A DNA stretch of 19,819 bases from Bacteroides sp. (GTDB taxonomy: Bacteria; Bacteroidota; Bacteroidia; Bacteroidales; Bacteroidaceae), in contig JAJPZL010000121.1 in the NCBI GenBank assembly GCA_021204375.1, positions 1 to 19,819 of the forward strand, written 5' to 3'. The translations under genes were made by a program, and so were the position numbers. Every line of letters starts with the position of its first letter. Position 1 is the stretch's first letter. Below, in pieces: positions 1-9,218 of the stretch. The notes beneath the pieces were generated by a model. It was not told the DNA's origin. It did not search any database and saw only the letters and a list, made by a program, of their open reading frames with translations.

Positions 1-56
1 ATTCATATGATGTTCAATAAATCAACGGACATCATGCGGATAATCATATTAATTAG

Positions 57-451
57 TGGAGCTGGAGGGAGTCGAACCCTCGTCCAAACAAGGAAAGAAC
101 CAGCTTTCTACATGCTTATCTTTGCTTAGGTTGTTGGGTATGAACAGAACCAAAGCCATCAAATCCATACCTTAGTCTCTTTGGTTTCATCTTCTCTTCG
201 AGGCCAGAGAAGACTATCCCCGATTTAACTGCACCACCTGACCGGAATTCTTCGGAGCAACAGCCTCCGGGTGATGTCTCGTCCCCGCACCTGGTGCAGG
301 GATTAAGCTAATCTACTGTAATTCGATTAAGCAGCAAGAGCGTAATTAGTTTCGCCAGATAAAATTTTGATAACTGAGATTTAAGTGCAAATTACCGACG
401 CACTGCATGCTTACTCATCCTTTCTACCCGCTGTCAAAACCAGTCAACCCC
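57..451 (-). ncRNA. ssrA: tmRNA (transfer-messenger RNA, ssrA)
   Basis: Rescues ribosomes stalled on broken mRNAs by acting first as an alanyl-tRNA and then as a short message that adds a degradation tag. The 5' GGGGTTG (451-445) pairs with 3' CAGCTCC (64-58) to form a 7-bp acceptor stem containing G-T pairs; the discriminator A is at 57 and CCA is not encoded. A T-arm with GTTCGACTC lies just inside the 3' end. The tag reading frame (356-327) encodes GETNYALAA followed by UAA, the tag expected in Bacteroides-type bacteria (recalled family knowledge). The roughly 395-nt length and the AAGCATG segments near both ends are normal for Bacteroidales tmRNA. The gene is intact, with no visible lesion. 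Confidence 0.96.
327..356 (-). other. tmRNA tag-peptide reading frame GETNYALAA-stop
   Basis: Nine sense codons followed by UAA inside ssrA. The first codon, GGC at 356-354, is the likely resume codon. With the alanine carried by tmRNA itself the appended tag would be A-GETNYALAA, ending in the LAA signal recognised by ClpXP-type proteases. Confidence 0.93.
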
Positions 452-474
452 AGATAAAAAATGATTTGGAAGGA

Positions 475-505
475 CAAAGATACGAAAATTAAATACAATC
501 TGAAA
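475..505 (-). promoter_or_regulatory. Promoter of ssrA (Bacteroides type)
   Basis: On the minus strand TATCTTTG (482-475) matches the Bacteroidota -7 consensus TAnnTTTG exactly. TTTC at 505-502 is a 3-of-4 match to the -33 TTTG box at a spacing of 19 bp. The mature tmRNA 5' end (451) lies 24 nt further on, which leaves room for a short processed leader. Confidence 0.65.
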
Positions 506-512
506 GAGGAAA

Positions 513-545
513 GTTGTATATTGCGAAAGAAAACCGCTATTTTTG
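513..545 (+). promoter_or_regulatory. Promoter of the lactonase gene (Bacteroides type)
   Basis: GTTG (513-516), a spacer of 21 bp and TATTTTTG (538-545) fit the TTTG-N19-21-TAnnTTTG consensus with one mismatch. The site lies about 40 bp before the ATG at 584. This supports 584, rather than 661, as the original translation start. It is divergent from the ssrA promoter, so both share one intergenic region. Confidence 0.6.
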
Positions 546-583
546 TGTGATCTTTGTAGGTAAAACTGATAAATTTTCCTAAT

Positions 584-664
584 ATGAACCATAAATTTGC
601 ATCACTCATTCTTACCGGTTTGTTACTAATAGCATGTAACTCAAAAAAAAAGAAAATCCCATGA
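584..664 (+). CDS. Lipoprotein signal-peptide leader, out of frame with the lactonase body
   Basis: The ATG at 584 opens a 26-codon frame whose product starts MNHKFASLILTGLLLIAC and then runs into a lysine-rich stretch. It has a basic start, a hydrophobic core and a lipobox (LIAC), so it is a classic lipoprotein signal. It ends at UGA 662-664, overlapping the ATG at 661. It crosses a run of nine A (643-651). Adding one A, or a -1 slip on the heptamer A-AAA-AAG at 646-652, joins it in frame to the lactonase. It is therefore best read as the detached N-terminus of the following gene, not as an independent peptide. Confidence 0.75.
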   Translation: MNHKFASLILTGLLLIACNSKKKKIP

Positions 665-1743
665 AAGATAACAATCATGCACCGTTGACCCTGCTGGTGG
701 GTACTTATACCTCCGGAGCCAGTGAAGGGATCTATGTCTACGATTTTGACCCTATCGAAGGAACAGCTGTTTACAGAAGTGAAACGGCCGTAGGCGATCC
801 CTCCTACCTGAATGTATCAGCCGATGAAAAGTTTGTATATTCCGTCAGTGAAGGAGATGGAGCGGAGGCCCGTATCAATGCTTTTGGATACGACAAGGAT
901 AAAAAAGAGCTGACCCTGCTGAACAGTGAGCAGGCTACCTGGAATGCCCCCTGCTATATCATCATTGACCGGAAACGGAATTTTGTTATTGTGCCTAACC
1001 ACAGTAGCCAAAGCCTGAGTGTATATCCGCTAGCCAAAGATGGAACGATACTTCCTGCTGTCCAGACAGTTGTGTTTGAGGGAAGCGGCCCTGACAAAGA
1101 GCGTCAAAGCAAGCCTCATCCACACTGTGCCTATTTCTCGCCCGATAGCAACTATGTTTTTGTACCTGACCTGGGTTCCGATTGCCTGCACCGGTTCCGG
1201 ATCAACGACACTGCCAAAGAGGATGGTACCGACTACTTGCTGAAAGAGGAGCCAAAAGCGGTAAAAGTGGCTCCCGGATCGGGCCCCCGTCATATTACTT
1301 TCCACCCGAATGGGAAATATGCCTACCTGATCAACGAACTCTCGGGTACGATCATAGCGTTTTATTACGAAGAGGGGATGCTGGAGGAGATACAAACCAT
1401 TCCTTCGGACCTGATAGAGGGTCGCGGAAGTGCGGATATCCATATCAGCCCCGACGGACGTTACCTGTATGCCTCCCACCGGTTGGTAAACGATGGGGTC
1501 GCTGTATTTGATATCAGCCAGGAAGACGGCACTTTAACACCGGTAGAATATGTAAATACGGGTATCCATCCCCGGAACTTTACGATTACTCCGGATGGAA
1601 AGTTCCTGCTGGTAGCCTGCCGGGATAGTGATGTGGTACAGATCTTTGCCAGGGATGAAGAGACAGGGAAACTGACGGATACCGGAAATAAGATAGAGCT
1701 GGATAAACCGGTTTGCCTGAAATGGATCACATCTTCCGATTAA
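661..1743 (+). CDS. Lactonase family protein, 7-bladed beta-propeller (6-phosphogluconolactonase-like)
   Basis: A 360-residue protein of the YbhE/Pgl lactonase family (muconate-cycloisomerase-like beta-propeller), whose studied members hydrolyse sugar lactones such as 6-phosphogluconolactone; the substrate here is unknown. It shows the family blade signatures: VGTYTSGASEGIYVYDFD at the start, the DPSYLNVSADEKFVYSVSE repeat, HPHCAYFSPDSNYVFVPDLG near residue 160, GPRHITFHPNGKYAYLINEL near 210, and HISPDGRYLYASHR, then HPRNFTITPDGKFLLVACRDSD near the end. The body lacks a signal peptide, but one is encoded just upstream in another frame (584-664), so the intended protein is probably a 386-residue periplasmic or outer-membrane lipoprotein. 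Translation from ATG 661 would give a cytoplasmic form. It ends in UAA before a terminator hairpin. The family call is firm; the native start is uncertain. Confidence 0.9.
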   Translation: MKDNNHAPLTLLVGTYTSGASEGIYVYDFDPIEGTAVYRSETAVGDPSYLNVSADEKFVYSVSEGDGAEARINAFGYDKDKKELTLLNSEQATWNAPCYIIIDRKRNFVIVPNHSSQSLSVYPLAKDGTILPAVQTVVFEGSGPDKERQSKPHPHCAYFSPDSNYVFVPDLGSDCLHRFRINDTAKEDGTDYLLKEEPKAVKVAPGSGPRHITFHPNGKYAYLINELSGTIIAFYYEEGMLEEIQTIPSDLIEGRGSADIHISPDGRYLYASHRLVNDGVAVFDISQEDGTLTPVEYVNTGIHPRNFTITPDGKFLLVACRDSDVVQIFARDEETGKLTDTGNKIELDKPVCLKWITSSD

Positions 1744-1765
1744 CTCCATTCAACAACGTATTAAG

Positions 1766-1797
1766 AAAGAGCCGGGATAAACCCTTCCCGGCTCTTT
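1766..1797 (+). terminator. Rho-independent terminator between convergent lactonase and lacZ
   Basis: Twelve-base perfect inverted repeat AAAGAGCCGGGA (1766-1777) and TCCCGGCTCTTT (1786-1797) around an 8-nt loop. It has a short T tract at its 3' end on the plus strand and TTTCTTAA at the other end. It starts 23 bp after the lactonase stop, so it fits as that gene's terminator and may also stop transcription from the opposing lacZ. Confidence 0.75.
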
Positions 1798-1799
1798 TA

Positions 1800-1829
1800 C
1801 TTGTTACGGGCTTCACAGCGGGTAACAAG
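1800..1829. repeat. Small inverted repeat (CTTGTTAC / GTAACAAG)
   Basis: Eight-base perfect palindromic arms at 1800-1807 and 1822-1829 around a 14-nt loop in the convergent gap, just after the terminator. There is no T tract on either side, so its role (second transcript-end hairpin or RNA-processing structure) is unknown. Confidence 0.4.
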
Positions 1830-1897
1830 AACTCTATGAAAAAAAGACTTACTACTTCACAGCAGGAAGAAAATCAATAACCTAATATAAAAAACGC

Positions 1898-5315
<3,418 letters not shown>

Positions 5316-5322
5316 CTATTTG

Positions 5323-5354
5323 CAAAGTACCGAAAGAATTATGAATAATGCAAA
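5323..5354 (-). promoter_or_regulatory. Candidate promoter of lacZ
   Basis: On the minus strand TTTG (5354-5351), 21 bp and TACTTTG (5329-5323). The -33 box is exact; the -7 box is one base short of TAnnTTTG. The distance to the ATG at 5291 leaves a leader of about 25 nt, normal for Bacteroidota. Confidence 0.45.
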
Positions 5355-5638
5355 TATTCGGGGCAGGAAGTTTTCCGGTTATGGGCAAAATCGGCTGTAG
5401 TTACTTTTCCTGGTTCTATAGTGGGAGGAAAGAGAGTTTTTGAAATAAAAATATATAGTTGAAAGAGAGAGATTTTTCCCGGTAGTTTTGTGAAGGATCC
5501 GAATAAGGGTACTGTCGGTTTCATTGGGGGGTCTTAAGGGGATGAAGAGTAGCTGTGAAGCCACAAAAAAAGATTCACCGGTTGGGAAACCGGCGATAAC
5601 AGAGAATCTATGTACTACAAACTCAAAGGGTTTGAATA
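5355..5638. other. Intergenic region between lacZ and the RAYT element
   Basis: About 280 bases beyond the lacZ promoter with no convincing gene. Open frames here have no recognisable protein sequence and run into the palindromes of the neighbouring element. The only structure I see is a short hairpin, CCGGTT (5578-5583), loop GGGA, AACCGG (5588-5593). The stretch is purine-rich on the plus strand. Confidence 0.6.
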
Positions 5639-5680
5639 TGAATAACCCCCAGTGAAGCGAAGCGACTGGGGGCATGGAAG
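5639..5680 (+). repeat. Left outer REP palindrome
   Basis: Contains the hairpin CCCCCAGT (5646-5653), an 11-nt loop region, and ACTGGGGG (5665-5672), preceded by TGAATAA. The same sequence in inverted orientation, with a single change in the 27-base hairpin, lies at 6286-6312. Flanking bases (TGAATAA outside, CATGGAAG inside) are also largely shared. Confidence 0.85.
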
Positions 5681-5695
5681 CCCATAACTCTCTTG

Positions 5696-5716
5696 CAACC
5701 CCGAAGCGGGTTGAAT
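5696..5716 (+). repeat. Left inner palindrome of the RAYT element
   Basis: CAACCC-CGAAGC-GGGTTG hairpin followed by AAT. Its reverse complement reappears at 6243-6265 with a two-base insertion in the loop. It lies about 70 bp before the transposase start, so it may also regulate its expression. Confidence 0.75.
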
Positions 5717-5788
5717 AAAGAAACGCACAATTCCCCATCCTCTCAAAAAGATTTTTTATCTTTGATTTCTAACAAAAACCTAAATTCT

Positions 5789-6229
5789 ATGTCTTACACT
5801 CAGATCCTTTACCACATCGTACTGCGCACTAAAAACAGTATTCCCGCCATCACACCGGTACACTCCCGGCAATTGTATACATATATCTGGGGGATCATCA
5901 GGAACAAAAAGGGGAGGCTCTACCGGATCAATGGGATGGAAGATCATATCCATCTGGTCTCAGACCTTCATCCGACTCTATCCCTGGCAGATTACGTAAA
6001 AGATATTAAAGTGGCTTCTTCCCTGTGGATGAAGCGATCCGGGCTTTTTTCTTTTTTTGAAGGATGGGCAGAGGGATATTGTGCGTTAACTTATGCATAT
6101 AACCAGAAAGATATTGTTATTGAATATGTGAAAAATCAGCAGGAACATCATAAAAGGGAGACCTTCCAGGAAGAGATCATACGGATCTTTGCAGAGATGG
6201 GCATGGAAGTGGATGGACGATTTTTATGA
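5789..6229 (+). CDS. REP-associated tyrosine transposase / IS200-like transposase (Y1_Tnp, TnpA)
   Basis: A 146-residue single-strand DNA transposase of the HUH/Y1 superfamily. It starts MSYTQILYHIVLRTKNSIPA, the usual N-terminus of this group. The HUH metal-binding motif is HIH in NGMEDHIHLVSDL (about residues 47-60). The catalytic Tyr is in IEYVKNQQEHHKRETF near residue 113, with the typical helix and the FQEEI tail. I chose the ATG at 5789 because it gives the family start MSYT; an in-frame extension to 5693 would read through the inner palindrome and a non-conserved segment. The gene is intact, unlike most of its neighbours, and ends in UGA shortly before the right inner palindrome. It would cleave the flanking hairpins as ssDNA. 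Confidence 0.9.
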   Translation: MSYTQILYHIVLRTKNSIPAITPVHSRQLYTYIWGIIRNKKGRLYRINGMEDHIHLVSDLHPTLSLADYVKDIKVASSLWMKRSGLFSFFEGWAEGYCALTYAYNQKDIVIEYVKNQQEHHKRETFQEEIIRIFAEMGMEVDGRFL

Positions 6230-6242
6230 GTTAGTCATAATC

Positions 6243-6265
6243 ATTCAACCCGCTATTCGGGGTTG
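6243..6265 (-). repeat. Right inner palindrome of the RAYT element
   Basis: ATTCAACCCGCT-AT-TCGGGGTTG: the inverted copy of 5696-5716 with an extra AT in the loop. It begins 14 bp after the transposase stop and could also act as its transcript-end hairpin. Confidence 0.75.
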
Positions 6266-6277
6266 ATTTTGAGGGTG

Positions 6278-6319
6278 CCTTCATACCCCCAGTCGCTCCG
6301 CTTCACTGGGGGTTATTCA
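6278..6319 (-). repeat. Right outer REP palindrome
   Basis: CCCCCAGT (6286-6293) and ACTGGGGG (6305-6312) followed by TTATTCA; inverted copy of the left REP at 5639-5680, with one mismatch (C for T at the CGCTCCGC position) in the hairpin. Confidence 0.85.
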
Positions 6320-6698
6320 CATTTTACTCCTATCGGAGTAATAGCTCCCGAAATATGGGCTCCTAAAAGACGCATAAAAAATATAGACAAATCCACCATA
6401 ATATCAAAGCAATAGATTCAGAGATATAAATCTAAAAACAAACAAAAAGGAAATATACACAAAAGTACCATACTATCAGGGCAAGAGACTCAGATATATA
6501 AATCCAAAAACAACCAAAAGGGAAAATACAAACAAGAACGCCATAATACAGGAATAAAATATCTCCTCCATCAACTTACTGAGTGAAAATGAATTAAAGG
6601 ACAACCGGACTTTTGATAAACCCTCTTATAGAATCCAACTCTTCCGTTATCTCTTAGCAGAGCGAAACCTGTAGGTCTTATTTCAACGATAAACAGAC
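6320..6698. other. AT-rich intergenic region downstream of the RAYT element
   Basis: About 380 bases with no gene that I can support. Part of it is a tandem repeat with a 72-73 bp period (6396-6556). The remainder, up to the end of the GTPase gene at 6699, is AT-rich and shows no clear terminator for the minus-strand operon that ends there. Confidence 0.6.
6396..6556. repeat. Imperfect tandem direct repeat, period 72-73 bp
   Basis: Copy 1 at 6396-6467 and copy 2 at 6468-6540 share the order CCATA-TATCA, AGA-TCAGA-ATATAAAT, AAAAACAA-CAAAA-GGAAA; a third partial copy starts CCATAATACAGG at 6541. An eroded copy may precede 6396 (AAAATATAGACAAATCCA). The copies diverge by roughly a quarter of their bases. 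No open frame covers them, so they are not coding repeats. Confidence 0.7.
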
Positions 6699-7790
6699 TT
6701 AAACGACTTCAGTAAACCGATGAGTAGGCTGCGGCCGTCCCGGTTGAAGATAACGCCAGGCAAGGATCTTGGTGGTATAGTTGGTTCCTACCTGGTTATC
6801 TATCGTTTCCCGGACTATTTTATCCAGCTCCTCCGGGGTTGTTTCTACCCTCGCATTGATGATCAGGCGAATTTCGCGGCTTTCTCCTGCTGAACCCCTG
6901 AGTGAAAGGGTTTCACGACTTCCGGTAATATTACCCGCAATATAGTCTTTTCCGTTCTCGGCTATGATCTTCACATGGCCCACAGCGTATCCTCCGGTAT
7001 CGAACTGACGGGAAAGGGCGGTGACCAGTTCCCGGGCAAAGAGATCCCAGTCGGTCTTTTCTCCTTTCAGGTGGATCGTTCCGTTCAACCATCCCAGTAC
7101 AGCTTCCCCGTTGGCATAGATATCGTAATCCATATCTATCAGCCGTTTGCCTGCATCAGTACGGGTAGAAACCTCTTCCAGCCACTCATCTACCCCGGTA
7201 CCCCTGGCTACACTTATAGTACAGAGGGTGGCTGACGGGAACTTTTCAGCGGTACGCTCCCTGAGTTCTTCCAGTTCACCTTCGCTCAGCAGGTCGGTCT
7301 TACTGATAAGAATGATATCACTCTCTTCAAGCTGTTTCCGGTAGATATAGACTGCATCGGGATGCAACCCTCCATGCTCCTCCCGGAGAATAGAGGTGAG
7401 CCGCAAAGGGTCGGCCAGGACCGTGAGCGGAGAAATTCTCAGCTCCCGATCCCAGTATTGTTTAAGGGGTTGCAGAATGGTTGCCGAAAGGTCTGCGCAA
7501 CTTCCTACAGGTTCGGCGATAATCACATCGGCGGATACCTCCTGCCGGATCTGCCGGATGGCCTCTGTAAATCAGTCGAAGTTGCAACAAAAACAACTGC
7601 CGCTTACTTCGGCTACATGTAAATTATTCAGGGATAACAAAGCGCTGTCTACCAGTTCCGGAGCCTGGTCGTTGGTAATAAGCCCTACGTTCAACCACTG
7701 TTTCATCAATCGCCGGGCAGCCTCCCAGAGTAGAGTGGTTTTTCCGGCTCCTAAAAATCCTCCTACTACAATAAGTCTCGTTGTTTTCAT
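6699..7790 (-). pseudogene. COG0523 / CobW-type GTPase (G3E family metal chaperone), interrupted by UGA
   Basis: A P-loop GTPase of the CobW/UreG/HypB group, whose members deliver Zn, Co, Ni or Fe to target proteins. The reconstructed length is 363 residues, normal for the family. Visible motifs: Walker A GGFLGAGKTT (residues 10-19), the metal-binding CxCC motif as GSCFCCNF (Cys66, Cys68, Cys69), ExxG as AEPVG, and the guanine-specificity motif as SKTD; the C-terminal CobW_C-like part ends LQPGRPQPTHRF. UGA at 7574-7572 (codon 73) follows CFCCNFD directly, and the frame continues FTEAIRQIRQEVSADVIIAE, so one codon, likely Gly (GGA), was changed. The ATG at 7790 has a strong AGGAGG site 7 nt upstream, 11 nt after the stop of the C_GCAxxG gene. 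It is the last gene of the operon. Its neighbours suggest metal delivery to the radical SAM or Cys-rich protein (inference). Confidence 0.88.
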
Positions 7791-7804
7791 GGGGATTCCT
7801 CCTA
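7791..7804 (-). promoter_or_regulatory. Strong Shine-Dalgarno sequence before the GTPase gene
   Basis: Coding strand reads TAGGAGGAATCCCC-ATG: a full AGGAGG at 7-nt spacing, overlapping the UAG stop of the upstream gene. Strong SD sites are uncommon in Bacteroidota, and this one supports the ATG at 7790 over the in-frame start 27 nt upstream. Confidence 0.55.
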
Positions 7805-8233
7805 TTTTTCCATACACTGATCCGCAGTCTCAATGGCATCTGCCACAATTTGCGGGCACAAAGTGGTTAATAAGCCGGATGCAAGGATCTGTTCCATATC
7901 TTCCGGAAATTTGTAGCCCAGGAGTTGCCGGCACGAGGTAGTACCATACTTCTCTTCAAACAGGGCATTGAATTGTGCTATTTTGCCTAATGTTTCTCCT
8001 TTCTCTTTGGTAGCACCGGGAGTGACGTGGCCGTATTTCATCCCGATGGCCATATAGGCACCGGCTACCGCTCCGCAAACGTTTCCGCACCACATGCCTC
8101 CCCCAAAACAGGCAGACACTTTTTTCGCTGTTTCCTCGTCCGTGAGCTGATGTTTGTTACTCATGTGTGCAAAGACAACTTGTGAACAGTCAAAACCTTG
8201 TGAGAACTGTTCGAGAATTTTTTCTTTTTCCAT
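7802..8233 (-). CDS. C_GCAxxG_C_C family redox/metal protein
   Basis: A 143-residue soluble protein of the family named after its Cys pattern (Pfam C_GCAxxG_C_C), of unproven function and often found with anaerobic redox genes. The Cys residues are C16 (FDCSQ), C42 (ACFGGGM), C49 and C53 in WCGNVCGAVAGAYMAIG, then TSCRQLLG near residue 105, TLCPQ near 130 and QC near the end. This set could hold a metal or cluster or form redox disulfides. It starts at ATG 8233 with an AAGAAGG site upstream, 13 nt after the radical SAM gene, and ends UAG at 7802. The frame is intact. Its place between a radical SAM gene and a metal-chaperone GTPase suggests it is a partner or substrate of metallation (inference). 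Confidence 0.88.
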   Translation of the reverse strand: MEKEKILEQFSQGFDCSQVVFAHMSNKHQLTDEETAKKVSACFGGGMWCGNVCGAVAGAYMAIGMKYGHVTPGATKEKGETLGKIAQFNALFEEKYGTTSCRQLLGYKFPEDMEQILASGLLTTLCPQIVADAIETADQCMEK

Positions 8234-8246
8234 ATTCCTTCTTCTT

Positions 8247-9212
8247 TTATGAGTGGGTCGGTTCGTATCCGAAATCTTTAAGCAACTCCCAGGCTACAGC
8301 AGGGCTGAATCCACGATTCTGCTCGGTATGGCTATCGGTATCGCGGGGATTGGCTCCCACTTCCGCATAGAGTTGGTTCACGCCTGCCAGCATGGCTACC
8401 TGTATCGGTTCATGGACGTTCATAGCGCGGGAGGGATTTACGGCAAGGTTGGTCACTGCTACTATCTTGGTGAGTTCGGGAGCGGTGATCTGTCCTCTTT
8501 CATACAAGGGAGTCCCTTTGACTGCTATGCGCCGCATGGCTGCCATCACTTCTATATTCAACTCCCGGGCTCTTACGATCTCGGCGGCCAGCTCTTCATA
8601 AGAGTGTTCGGGGCCGATGGGTTCAATGCAATAGTAGAGTTCCAGCCCGGCTTCCCGGATAGCCCGCAGGGTCTCTTCCCGCTCTTCGGGCAGGGCCTCT
8701 GTATCCTTACTCTCTCTCAGCCTGTTAATGTGGTAGGCTCCGGTGAACCCGGCCTCTTTCAGCTTTACAGCCATGGGAAGGTCAAAATCCCCGATGTTGA
8801 CTACCAGTTTCTGATCGCTGCGCAACAGGTGTTTTACGGCTCTTCCTATGGATAATATCTTTTCCTGCGGATAATCAGCCGTGGTCATCAGGAAGAAGTC
8901 GTCAAAATAGTCTCTTTGCAGGGTCTGCAACAGTTCGCAGATCTCCTCTTCACTCTTCTCCCACCGGGAGTCCATTGAATAGTGACTCGCCCCCATGGAA
9001 CAGAATTTACAGTTGATGGGACAGGGTGCTGCATTGATCCCGATCTGGGTAAATACATATCCCTTGTTCCCGAATTTCCGGCGGGATCGTTCGGCGGAGA
9101 TGCCCAGCAACCGGTAATACTCTTTACTCTGATTCTCTATTTGCAGTAGTTCTATGATCTCCTCTTCAGTCAGCCGGATATCGCTCTATTCTATTTTCTC
9201 TACTATGTTCAT
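8247..9212 (-). pseudogene. Radical SAM protein, BioB/HydE-like, interrupted by UAG near its start
   Basis: A radical SAM enzyme: CxxxCxxC in APCPINCKFCSMG (Cys64, Cys68, Cys71) binds the 4Fe-4S cluster that cleaves SAM. The reconstructed length is 321 residues. The layout is like biotin synthase, HydE and similar proteins: an N-terminal helix pair (RLTEEEIIELLQIEN), the cluster loop, (beta/alpha) barrel segments such as GFTGAYHINRLRES and ELYYCIEPIGPEHSYEEL, and a BATS-like end (PSRAMNVHEPIQVAMLAGVN, then LYAEVGANPRDTD). The substrate cannot be told. The ATG at 9212 lies 6 nt after the stop of the propeller gene. Codon 9 is UAG (9188-9186) and the next residues continue the expected domain, so it is a point nonsense mutation. 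Translation could restart downstream at a TTG at 9110, which would keep the cluster motif but lose about 34 residues. No HydF or HydG neighbours are present, so I do not call it hydE. Confidence 0.85.
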
Positions 9213-9218
9213 TGTTCT

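Larger units (their letters stand above)
5639..6319 (+). mobile_element. IS200-like / REP-associated transposon with nested palindromic ends
   Basis: A unit of about 680 bp made of a Y1 transposase gene bounded on each side by two palindromes: an outer REP-like pair (5639-5680 and 6278-6319) and an inner pair (5696-5716 and 6243-6265). Each right-hand palindrome is close to the reverse complement of the corresponding left-hand one. This architecture is that of a RAYT (REP-associated tyrosine transposase) locus, in which the transposase acts on flanking REP hairpins. Classical IS200 ends are hairpins of different sequence at each end, which argues for the RAYT reading. No target duplication is expected for this family and none is obvious. 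Confidence 0.75.

Noticed and set aside
424..678. 84-codon minus-strand open frame over the ssrA-lactonase spacer
   Set aside because: It overlaps the tmRNA 5' end and both promoters and encodes no recognisable protein.
5379..5738. Minus-strand open frame of 119 codons before the transposase
   Set aside because: It runs through both left palindromes; the peptide is a by-product of REP sequence and has no domain.
5693..5788. N-terminal extension of the transposase to ATG 5693
   Set aside because: It reads through the inner palindrome; the family start MSYT is at 5789.
6396..6556. CRISPR array
   Set aside because: The 72-73 bp units are contiguous and degenerate, with no short identical repeats or unique spacers, and no cas genes are present.
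8253..8855. 200-codon plus-strand open frame opposite the radical SAM gene
   Set aside because: Antisense shadow of a strongly supported gene, with no family-like motifs.
8247..9212. Naming the radical SAM gene hydE or bioB
   Set aside because: Fold-level similarity only; the companion genes expected for hydrogenase maturation or biotin synthesis are not in the window.
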